Shown in pieces: positions 49,474 through 59,767 of a stretch of DNA of 64,000 bases. The DNA comes from Mercurialis annua. Taxonomy: Eukaryota > Streptophyta > Magnoliopsida > Malpighiales > Euphorbiaceae. Location of the stretch: the NCBI RefSeq assembly GCF_937616625.2, contig NC_065570.1:70521665-70585664 (forward strand), written 5' to 3'. The translations under genes and the position numbers were made by a program. How positions within the stretch are numbered: position 1 is the first letter of the stretch; every line of letters begins with the position of its first letter. The notes below the pieces were generated by a model. That model was not told the origin of the DNA. It searched no databases and was given only the letters and a program-made list of their open reading frames with translations.

Positions 49474-49750
49474 GGGAAAAGGGTCATTTATGCCCCTATG
49501 GTTTATCTCCAGGATCAATTAAGCCCTCAACGTTCGGAAAGGTTCAAATATGCCCTCAATGTCTTAAAATATTGACAACCAGGCCCCTAATTTTGACGCA
49601 TAAATGAAACGTTAGGGGCCTAGTTGTCCAAATCGGGGGCCTGATTGTTCATTTTCTAAGACGTTAGGGGCATATTTGAACCTTATTGTACGTTGAGGGC
49701 TTATTTGATCCTAATGTCAAACCTTAAGGGCATAAATGACCCTTTTCCCT
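49474..49750. mobile_element. Mutator-type MITE (277 bp)
   Basis: Inverted ends GGGAAAAGGGTCATTTATGC and GCATAAATGACCCTTTTCCC with arms of about 90 bp; a perfect 9-bp duplication TTAAGTATT flanks it (49465-49473 and 49751-49759). The short loop is itself nearly palindromic. No coding frame. Confidence 0.93.
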
Positions 49751-50240
49751 TAAGTATTGGAGTTTTTCTACAATATTATATTGTTTGTTGTTTATTTTTA
49801 TATTGGTAAATCTTTATCTTTTAGATATTCTTAAAAAACATAGTTGCAAAGATTAATACCTTAAAGATTCAAACGATTTCTTGGTATAATCGATTAAATT
49901 TCAAATTAAGACACTCGCACCGGAATTTAGTTTCGTGTTGGATGCCAAAATAGCAAAATTAACGGGATTTTGGCTTAATTTTTCTTTTTTCGATTATTAT
50001 TATTTATTTGTATTTTTATTTGTTCCATATTTTTTTATGTGGTAATTTTCTGAAATATATGTTTTGGTAACTTATTTACACCTTTACCAGCTAAGTTTTG
50101 ATTTTTTTTACCTTTTTTTATTTACGAAAAATATCTTTTTGTTTTTTTTTTATTTCAAAAATACCTTTTTTTTGATTTCCAATTCGGTTTTTGGTTTTTC
50201 GGTTCGGTCAACCGAACCGACCGACAATTTTTTTTATATA

Positions 50241-50595
50241 GTGTAAGATTAGTGTATATATAGTGTATATATAGTGTTAATTTTTATATTTTATAGATTT
50301 TTTTCCTGAATTTTTTTTATAGTGTAACAGTAGTCTATATATAGTGTTTTTATAGTGTTTATATAGTGTAAGATTAGTGTATATATAGTGTATAAGTAAT
50401 GCCAAAAATACACTAAAAATACACTATGTATACACTACTTATACACTATATATACACTATATAGACACACTAATTTTACACTATATAAACACCATAAAAA
50501 CACTATATATAGACTACCGTTACACTATAAAAAAAAATTCCAGGAAAAAATCTATAAAAATAAAAATTAACAATATATATACACTAATCTTACAC
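50241..50595. repeat. Long near-perfect palindrome of TATAGTGT words
   Basis: The left half from GTGTAAGATTAGTGTATATA is matched in inverted order by the right half ending TATATACACTAATCTTACAC; the centre is near 50418 (AAGTAATGCC). Arms are about 170-175 bp with few mismatches. The sequence should form a strong cruciform or hairpin transcript. No target duplication found. Confidence 0.85.
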
Positions 50596-50596
50596 T

Positions 50597-51658
50597 TTAG
50601 GGCCTCCGATCACGAAAGTCCCTAAGTTCAATTTTCGATCACAAAACCCCCTAAACTTTGATTTCACATTCACGAATGTCCTTTTATCCAAAATATGACT
50701 AAAATACCCATAAAAAATTCTAACCAGATCTAACTCAATAAAACCACATAATCAAACCAAAAACTACCTAATCAAATCTAAAATCATCTAACCATATCTA
50801 AAATCGATATCCGCCGCAAAAAAAAAATCGGATCAATTTTTTTCAGACGAAGGAAGAGCACCTCAAAGCAGATCTCCTCCCCGCCTTATTGCTCAGTTGA
50901 GGAGCAGATCTGCCCTAGCCTGAGGAGCATATGTTCCTCGCCTGAGATGTGCTCCTTCCCTGAGAAGCAGAGTACGGAGCAGATGCTCCCCACCTTGTCT
51001 TCGTCTTCTTAGACGAGGAAACGAACCCGTCGGGTTCGTCTCCTCGTTTGAGAAGACGACCCTATCTTCTTCTTCTCAGACGAGGAAACGAACTCGTCGG
51101 GTTTGTCTCCTCGTCTGAGAAGACGACCTTGTCTTCGTCTTCTCAGACAAGGGGAAACAGACCTGACAAGGTCGTCTTCTCAGACGAGAGGAAACGGACC
51201 CGTCAGGTTCCTCTCCTCGTCTGAGAAGACGACCTTGTCTTCGTCTTTTCAGACGAACCACAGACGGCGAGGTTTGTCTGAGGTTCGTCAAACAGACTTG
51301 TTGACACATATCTGTTGATCTGTGTTCAACAGATTTGTTGAACGATGGTGAAACGGGCGGTCAAAATTTTTTTTGAGCGGTGGGTGATGTTCTAGGTGGT
51401 TTCCGGCGGGCGTGTGGCGGTAGTGAGTGGGTGTCAATTTTAGATTTGATTGGATGATTTAAGGTTTAGTTTGGTGGGTTTTAGATTTGGTTTTATTTGG
51501 TTGGACCGAATTTGGATTTGTTTTTTGGTTTTACTCGTGTTTAGGGGTATTTTAGTCATATTTCGGATGAAAGGACATTCGTGATTGTGAAATCGAAGTT
51601 TAGGGGTTTTGTGATCGAAAATTGAACTTAGGGACTTTCGTGATCGGAGGCTCTAAAG
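50597..51658. mobile_element. Inverted-repeat element (~1.06 kb) with GC-rich minisatellite core
   Basis: Terminal inverted repeats of about 90 bp: CTTTAGGGCCTCCGATCACG on the left and CGTGATCGGAGGCTCTAAAG on the right, continuing through AGTCCCTAAGTTCAATTTTC. The core is GC-richer than the surroundings and holds a palindromic minisatellite (51000-51260). No target duplication is evident, perhaps because the palindrome at 50241 abuts the left end. It ends close to the start of RABC1 copy 2. Small open frames in the core are repeat translations, not genes. Confidence 0.75.
51000..51260. repeat. Palindromic minisatellite, CGTCTTCTCAGACGAGG units
   Basis: About four to five copies of a unit built from TCTTCGTCTTCTCAGACGAG, GAAACGAACCCGTC(G/A)GGTTCG and CTCCTCGTCTGAGAAGACGA; each unit is itself an inverted repeat. 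A related phrase occurs near 55850-55940. Confidence 0.85.
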
Positions 51659-51988
51659 TCAGGGACGGTCATTGATTATAAGCCCATTATAATAAAACCG
51701 CGACCAAAAATTCCTGGTAGCCTAAGCAATAAGCAAAAGCGAACAGAACAACTTAAATAAAAAGAGAGAAATATAAAGAAAGAAGACGACCTGAGAACTT
51801 TCTTTTCTTCGTCTCTCTGCAATCTCTCCCACTTTCCCTTTTCTTTCTTTCGAATTGCACACACCAAATCTCAGGTATCATCAATTTACTCCATCCTTTA
51901 TTATTTTAGATCTTTAGTTTGTTTTTCTGAGGCTGTGTATTGATGATGATCTTTACAGGGGATTTTGTGTATTGGGTTGGTTAATTCA
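51659..51988. promoter_or_regulatory. Promoter and 5' UTR with probable leader intron of RABC1 copy 2
   Basis: A pyrimidine-rich leader (51797-51850) is followed by TCTCAG|GTATCATC (donor at about 51875) and TTTACAG (acceptor at about 51958), a likely GT-AG leader intron shared with copy 1. No upstream ATG lies between the acceptor and the start codon. Confidence 0.55.
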
Positions 51989-54669
51989 ATGGAAGCTTCT
52001 TCAAGTCAGCCTGAATTTGACTACCTCTTCAAATTGCTGCTTATTGGGGATTCTGGTGTTGGTAAAAGTAGTCTTCTTCTCAGCTTCACTTCCAATACTT
52101 TCGATGATCTCTCCCCTACAATTGGTAACTTCTCAAATTATTCTGTACACTGCATTACAACTTTATTTATGCTACATTTCAAATATTCAATGTAACAAAT
52201 TTTGTGATACCATTATGTGTATGTTTTTGGTGATACCCATTATTGCATATGTAACTTTGTTTGTGATCGACACAGTGAAATTTACTGTTTTTGCAACTTT
52301 GAGTAGGTTTTAGGTTAGTTTTCTTATTCATGTATTGGGAACATTTCTTTTTAGATATTATTATGGTACTTAGTGCACCAATAAATCATTTGTGGGTTTG
52401 CTTTATACCAAAGCATCTGTTCTTAATCTTAGCTTGATTTTGTAGGTGTGGATTTTAAGGTAAAGCATGTTACTATAGGTGGGAAAAAGTTGAAACTTGC
52501 CATCTGGGATACGGGTAATTCCTTCTTCTTTTTCAATAGATATAATATGTATTTCGTGAAGCAATTTTTCTTTTTATATCTTATTCTTGTTTTTGTGTGT
52601 ATATATTGTTTATTTGTATAATTACATAATTATTTACGCATTCTGCTTCATTTGCAGCTGGGCAGGAGAGATTTAGAACGCTGACCAGTTCTTATTACAG
52701 AGGAGCTCAAGGGATAATAATGGGTACAAAGTTTTGTCTAATACTGTTCTTCCCTGTCTTTAATTCTAGCACTTGGTGGCTTTACTTGTTTAGCTTTATT
52801 TCAATTGAAGAACTGATTATGTTACCCAAATGCATTTTAAATGTCAGCTCTTAAGATATTTTGTTGCTTCTCAACACGTGGACGTGCTGCATAAGTTCTT
52901 ATTTTTGTTTTGCATCATCGGCATGTTTCTTGTGCTAAGTACTATAGCATTTAGAGTAAATTCACTTTGGCATATCATGACTAATGTGATTAAAGTATTA
53001 GGAGATCTGTTTTTATTGATTTGATTCTAGTTGTGAAAGTATCACAAAGTTTTGGAAGTATCTATCTAGTGATTGCTATTGTGCTCATCTCGTGGTTTCT
53101 GACTTCAAGACTTAATTTTGGGTATTGCAACAGTGTATGATGTTACAAGACGAGACACATTTACTAATCTATCTGATATATGGGCTAAAGAAATTGATCT
53201 GTATTCCACAAACCAGGATTGCATCAAGATGCTTGTGGGCAACAAAGTTGATAAGGTACATGTCTGAACAAAGTTCAACGTTTCATATAAATCAAGTTTA
53301 TATAGTTGTTATGAGGATTTAAGGAGCTTCATTGCTGTTTTTGTTCTCTAGTTCTGTATATGTTTTAATAGTTTGTTTCCCGTGTGGCAATGAACTGTGT
53401 GAAAGTACTTTTTATAGGTGAATGACATTTAAGCATATGTTTTGCAGGAAAGTGAAAGGGTCGTCACCAAAAAAGAGGGAATTGACTTTGCGAGGCAGTA
53501 TGGATGTCTTTTTCTTGAATGTAGTGCAAAAACACGAGTGAATGTGGAACAATGCTTTGAGGAGCTCGTTTTAAAGGTAAATGAATATATGCGCTTTCCT
53601 CACATCCCCTCATACTTATTTGAGTATTCTGTTTTAGTTGATAGACAATAAATCATGAATATATGTGTCCTTTGCGTATCCCATATTCATGTGCTAATGG
53701 TTTGCTTGTTCAGTTTTTCGTACTTTTTGTTCATTGTTTGTTATAGAGAATCATGATTGTTGTTTGTCATGAAGGACTCTAAAAACTTACTAGCTATGTT
53801 GTTTTCTTCTTTTTCTTATCTTTCTAAAACTCTCGACTCTGATTATCCCATCTCTCGTTGAGCAAGTAGTTTATTACTCTGTTAGGTTCTGCAAAATAAG
53901 GTCTTTTAACTCTCTTTCTGCTTGCTTCATATGGGCAGCATACTTGCATATAGGGGTGTGCAAAAACCAAATTGGACTAGATTGTATTGAGTTGGTATTT
54001 ATGTTCGGTTCGGTGGTTCTTTTCAAAAATCCCAAAAAAAGGAATATATAGTATATATTAAAATTTTGTAAAAATCATTCTTGAGCTGTCTACATGGTAA
54101 GTAAATTAGCTATTTGGCATCTCAGCTTTAATGTTTTTGTCTATTTTTTCTTTAAAGAATTGAAAAAAAATTATGATATCCTTCCATGACATGAATATAA
54201 ACACTGCACGTCTTCCACCATATCGCCAACTATGTTTTGTCATATTTCACCATGCATACTATATATCGGTAACCGGCCGAAATGAACCTAATTTTCCCTC
54301 TGAATTCGGCTCGGTCTTCTTTGGCCTTTAGAATTGATCAGTTCTGGTGGGCATGGTCGGTTTGGTGACCGTCGTAGTTGAGTATTCAATCCTGTCGAGG
54401 ATCAATACACGGCTTTTTCTGGAATCACAAAAGAATTGTTACTACCTTTATAACAACAGAAATCACAAAAACTGCAAAATGGAGTCATGTTGTGCATTAA
54501 TAACTTGGAAGACTGACTGTGTGGCATTCTATATATGATGACTTTATATGATATGCAGATTTTAGAAACACCAAGCCTTTTGGCTGAAGGTTCAAGTGGC
54601 ATGAAAAAGAACATCTTCAAACAGAAGCCTCAACAGGATGTTCAAACTAGTAGTTGTTGCTCATGGTGA
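51989..54669 (+). CDS. RABC1: Rab18-type small GTPase (RABC1), copy 2
   Basis: Paralog of the gene at 41650 with the same predicted vesicle or lipid-droplet trafficking role. Exons 51989-52124, 52446-52514, 52658-52723, 53134-53255, 53448-53576 and 54559-54669 give 210 residues. P-loop GDSGVGKS is at 20-27; TIG switch I, DTAGQE, NKVD and ECSAK are complete. The N-terminus [15 protein letters not shown] resembles Arabidopsis RABC1 (as I recall, [15 protein letters not shown]) more closely than copy 1 does. The C-terminus is SSCCSW, so the double cysteine is followed by two residues, unlike copy 1, which stops at CC. The last intron (about 980 bp) holds a TTCGGTT-type repeat. It lies next to a PP2C gene, the same pairing as At1g43890/At1g43900. 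Confidence 0.95.
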
Positions 54670-56594
54670 TTAGTATGCTATTATTCTTGTGCCTTTTTTT
54701 ATTCATTTAGCTCGCTGTTCCGTTTCTATCAACCTTTTCTCGACTCGAGATGCTCATCCTTGGACAGAAAACTGTTAACTTATGAATGAAATGATATTAT
54801 TTGATGTGATTTATGCTACTTTTCATTATAATTATCTGGGCTTAGTACATAGTTTGACCCCTGAACTTGTACCCATTTACCCATCTAACCTCCAAACTTA
54901 ACGTCTCACCTATTGAACTCCTGAACTTGTTAAATAACCCGATTTGACCCCCGAACTTGATAAATACGTAAACATTAAACCCCTCCGTACACAATTTCTT
55001 CTAGAACGTTTCAAGTGACAGGTGGACACGAAGGGTTCAATATTTGCATATTTATCAAATTTAGGGGTCAAATCGGATTATTTAACAAGTTCATAGGTTC
55101 GATAGGTGAGACGTTAAGTTTAGGAGTTAGATGGGTAAAAGGGTACAAGTTCAGAGGTCAAACTATGTATTAAGCCTAATTATCTGGCCTGATTAATGCA
55201 TACTTGTTATGGAATGGCTCATGAGTTTCTAATTTTATGCTTATGACATGCATTGGGGTAATAAGTTTATCACTGTGTTAATCATTTTGCCCTAGTCTAT
55301 AGTAAGAATAGATTTTTAGAAATGTATTATGCATATTTGGATTATACGTTTAATCTCAGATTATACAAGTACTAAAGGAACGATTTGGAGTAGAGACTTT
55401 GTTATATAATAATGGAAAAATATGCAAATATGTACCTAATATTTTGTTTGAGGAACAAGTGGGTCCTTTTTGATAATTTAATTTCAAAAACATGCTTGAT
55501 ATTTTTTTTAAAAAGATGGCTACTAATGCTATATCCGTTTGTTTTTAACACTTTTTTAACTCTTTCTTTCCTTTAAATAATATTTAAAATTAGAATATTT
55601 TAAAAGAAAAAAAAGACTTTCGGCAAGCGGAATTTTTTCATCACTTATTATGTGCCACTTAACCTAGCTAATTATTGGTATTTATCCATCTTTTTATTTT
55701 CCTGGTGAACGGGAAACTTTTTCTTCGACTTCTCTCCTTCTTCCACCCACCTCCATAGTCGCGTCTTTAGCCACTACCTTCACCCATCTCCATAACCCTT
55801 GCCTTCGCCTTGAGTTGTTGCTGCTCCTTTTCGGAACCGCCATCGGAGACGAAGCTCTACGTTTGAGATGATTCTCAGACGATGAGCTTTGTCTGAGGTG
55901 ATTCTCAAACGATGAACTTCGTCTCAAACGAAGGTCGGTGTTCCCGGTGGCTGTTCCAGATTGGGATGGTTGTCGTTTTTTCTTTAAATTAATTAAAAAG
56001 AAAAACTATCAATTGAATTCTTGATTTAAAGTTTTGTTCAATAAAAACTCTTTAAAGGATTAATTTGAAAAATACTGAAAATATTAAGTTATTTCTGAAC
56101 CTTTTTTTCTAATATATTTGACTCTGTTAACTGCCTTATTTATTTTTCCGGTTCTAAACTTTTAGAGGGTTTATTTGTTCAATTTAGAAACCACGAAGAT
56201 TTATTTGTATCCATAAAATGTTTAAAGAGAGATCTGGACTTTTGAAAAAACTATGAGGATCGTTTTATACCTTTTGCCTAAAATAAATGTGCCACTGCAG
56301 TAAACGCAATAATTAATCAATAATCAATAAAATAAAGTCGCAGATTCACTTTCATCATCTACATTACATTACTTTACAGCATCATTTTTCAGATTTTATC
56401 TAAAGAAAATTAGTCATTTATCCGATTAAATCGAATCAGTCAACCTGACGGAATCCGCTTCTCTCCCCTCCCTCGCATCCGTCTCCGCAGCCGCCGGGGA
56501 TGCCGATGCTGAGGACGCTACACCGCCATCATCATCACCGCCGGCGGAGGACTCATCATCATCATCATCATCATTTCCCCCTCTACCCGAAATT
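54670..56594. other. Intergenic between RABC1 copy 2 and PP2C
   Basis: Contains the RABC1 3' flank, a Mutator-type MITE (54839-55176) and a patch near 55700-55940 related to the CGTCTGAG minisatellite. The 56428-56594 stretch is an open frame in phase with PP2C (see that gene) and may be coding. Confidence 0.5.
54839..55176. mobile_element. Mutator-type MITE (338 bp)
   Basis: Ends GGCTTAGTACATAGTTTGAC and GTCAAACTATGTATTAAGCC, arms of about 130 bp, flanked by a direct repeat TAATTATCTG (54829-54838 and 55177-55186). The duplication reads as 10 bp (9-11 depending on where the G falls), within the Mutator range. No coding frame. Confidence 0.9.
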
Positions 56595-59500
56595 ATGATA
56601 TCCAATAAAAATCCCGATGTTCTTTTTAGCGGCGGCGGCATCAGGTTCATATTTGCGCCATTAATTTCTCTCAATTTTTTTCTTATAAAGAAAATTATAA
56701 CAGTCTTCATTTATTTTCTAGAAAATTATTTCTGTTTTCATTTCAATTTCATGTTCCTAATCATTTTCTGAGTATTACCATTTAGCTTTCTATCTGGAAG
56801 CCGAACTGCAAAATTGAGCTATGGATATTCAAGTTTTAAGGGGAAAAGGTCATCTATGGAAGATTTCTATGAGACCACAATATCTGAAGTTGATGGTCAA
56901 ATGGTTGCCTTCTTTGCTGTTTTTGATGGTATAGTGTTATCTTTGCATTATTTGTTTCATTTTTTTTATAATATATTAAATAAATTTGGTCTAAAGATAG
57001 AGCATTATTTGAGCTTTCAATGTAAATTTTGTGTCCTTTGATGGGTTTGTCTCTTGTTTAGGTCATGGAGGTGCCAGAACTGCTGAATATCTAAAAAACA
57101 ACCTTTTCAGAAATTTAAGTAGCCATCCAGATTTTATCAAAGACACTAAGACAGCCATTGGTACATGAATATTTCTCCCTTTTTGTTTGTGTCTATCATG
57201 AATTTTCCTTTAATTTCCATTTCTGTTAACTATTTGATTGCAGTTGAAGCGTTCAGACAGACGGATGAAGATTACCTCAATGAAGAAAAAGCCAATCAAA
57301 AAGATGCAGGATCAACTGCGTCTACTGCCGTTCTCCTGGGGGATCGTCTTCTTGTTGCAAATGTTGGTGATTCTAGAGTTGTTGCTAGTAGAGCTGGTTC
57401 AGGTTTGCGTTTCTTTTTTCTCCAATCTTCTTTCAAGTATATGACTCAGAAACTAGAATGCCAATCAAATTTACATAATGTTGCTTATAAATTCTAAACA
57501 AAAAAGGACCCAAAGAATACCATAAGATGGGAATCACTCAAACCCAGTGATTTATATATGCAGGTGAACATAGTTTATAATACTCTTGATGCTTTTATGA
57601 TCCCTTTTTAGGAAATATTATTTGAAGGTTCACTTTGAACTGATTTTGAGGGATACTAAAACTTACTTATTTTATGTTAAATTGAAATAGTTTAGATGAG
57701 TTGCACAATGTGATAGTTCTCCTCTTCCCAAATACCTTGCACCCAAATTAGCAAGATTTAAACTATAGACCTGATGAAAATCCTCATTGTTTCTGCTCCG
57801 GAGAAGCTAACTTTAAATCCTGCTGAATCTCCAGCCTCTTTTTAATCAGAGAGAAACACTTGCTAATTTTGTGTATTATGGTTATTCTTATGTTTTATTT
57901 GCAGCTATCCCGTTGTCTATTGATCACAAGCCCGATAGATCTGATGAGCGCCAAAGAATTGAAGAGCTTGGAGGTTTCATCATATGGGCAGGTGAAATTG
58001 ATGTTCTTGGACTTACATTTCACTATTTAGTCCCATTTCGTGTTTGTAAGGCAAGGTGTCTCCCTCTCTAGAAAAGTTTTTGTCCGAGAGGGAGTCTATA
58101 TATAAACAAATGAAATATCAAGAAAATCTAGTTGTGGGTGTCTGCATTCAAGAAAACATGCTGTTGGTTTTCTAAATGTTTGTTCCTAAATAACTGTTTC
58201 CTATGATTTTTTTTTTTCATTTATACCAATGGGCACGTGGGAGAAATTCTGCAGACTTTTCATTGTTTTATCCTAAATGGATAGACAACAAAGGGATGGA
58301 GACATCTTAGTTGATTCTTTTTTGTTTGATGAGATGCTGGTTTCAATCATGCTAGCACATGCAATAACTTTTGTTTTATTTACATGTTTGTACAACAGAT
58401 TTCAGAATATATGTATTTAACATGCTGCTAAACTTCTAGGAACGTGGCGGGTTGGCGGTGTTCTTGCTGTCTCTCGTGCATTTGGAGACAAAATGCTAAA
58501 ACCATATGTTGTTGCTGAACCGGAAATCCAGGTAATGTATGGAACTCATTTGGTATCTGATTGCCAGTTTTTGATATACTGGCAACTGCATCTCCACTAG
58601 TAAAATAATCTAAGTTCCATATATAAGTCTGTGGATAAGTTCTTGTGCAACCTCTCATGTGATGATGAAGTTCATTTACTTATGATGGGATTTGCTAAAA
58701 GTGTAGATATGTCAAATATTGATGTCTATGATATCATAATTACACTGGATGCTGATATCTTCCTGTGGGTAAATATTGAAATGCTCTGCATATATGAAAG
58801 TTAGGAATAATATTTTGGTTCAGATACTTTATGTTGCAATCTTATAGTTCTAGGTAAATGCAGTAGTATGCCTGATATTTCATGCTTTGGCTTGAACCCA
58901 TCACAAAGTAGAAACAATATTTTACTTTCGCTATATTGCTTAATTTACTAACAACCCAATGCCATTGTTATTTTTTTGCCCTACTGAAGTCTGGAGATAT
59001 GTTGCTGAACATCACTTAATTACATATTGTATCTGTCTGCATATTTGTGCTAATTATCATGTTACTCTTCCCAATGGTTAGGAAGAAGAAATTGAAGGTG
59101 TGGATTTTATGGTCATTGCAAGCGATGGGCTTTGGAATGTCTTTTCGAATCAGGTCAGTGTTTCTACTGCTGTGAAATATCAGGATTTAGTAAAAAGAAG
59201 AAATTTCTTTCCCGTACCAGTTAGATTACATATTGTATAAGTTGAAACATAGTATTGCTTTTCTTGATTAAATCAGGTTTTGTATTGTGCTAGTCACATG
59301 CATATACCTTGTTTCATTTTTCGTTTTCTACTTCAAACAACTGGTTGTCAAATTCAACTCAGCTCAACTCGACTAAGCTTTAATCCCAAATTAATTGAGC
59401 TCCTATATATGTTTGGATTTTTTTTTTAATTTCAAACTGCAAAAAATTAGCCTGATCTTCAAAGGCATGAGTTTCTGAGATTAATTAGAGTTTATGCAAT

Positions 59501-59767
59501 TGAAGACTTCAGGCCGTAGGATGTATATTTAGCATTGAAGCTGTACTGTTTTTCAGTTTGAAATTATTTGATCTGATGTTTGCAAATTCTATGCGAAATG
59601 GATGTTGAATGTTGATGAGCTAGTTCTGCTGTTTCCAGGAGGCCGTTACTCTAGTGCAGGACGTAACAGATGCTGAAGCAGCATCAAGAAAACTAATACA
59701 AGAAGCTTATGCACGTGGAAGCTCGGATAACATTACTTGTGTCGTAGTTCGTTTTGACAATTCATGA
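56595..59767 (+). CDS. Protein phosphatase 2C (PP2C), At1g43900-like
   Basis: Metal-dependent Ser/Thr phosphatase. Eight exons: 56595-56644, 56801-56928, 57062-57160, 57244-57402, 57905-57991, 58440-58531, 59082-59153 and 59639-59767; 271 residues from the ATG at 56595, all GT-AG. Motifs: [11 protein letters not shown] (32-42), [13 protein letters not shown] with metal ligands D59/G60, [61 protein letters not shown] with D220, and [10 protein letters not shown] with D259. The catalytic domain is complete. The SGGGIS...[10 protein letters not shown] region matches Arabidopsis PP2C 11/59 relatives as I recall them, but those have longer N-termini. Upstream of 56595 the same frame stays open for 55 codons (Ser/Ala/Pro-rich) without any ATG, back to a TAA near 56428, so the true N-terminus is uncertain. 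Confidence 0.92.

Noticed and set aside
51076..51318. Open frames in both strands of the CGTCTTCTCAGACGAGG array
   Set aside because: Open on both strands because of the palindromic repeat; no protein-like features.
50597..51658. 9-bp target duplication for this element
   Set aside because: I tried several end positions and found no matching flanking 9-mer, so I did not assign it to the Mutator type.
56426..56710. Minus-strand frame with Asp/Ala runs
   Set aside because: Antisense to the PP2C first exon and its in-frame extension; the plus strand leads into a conserved domain.
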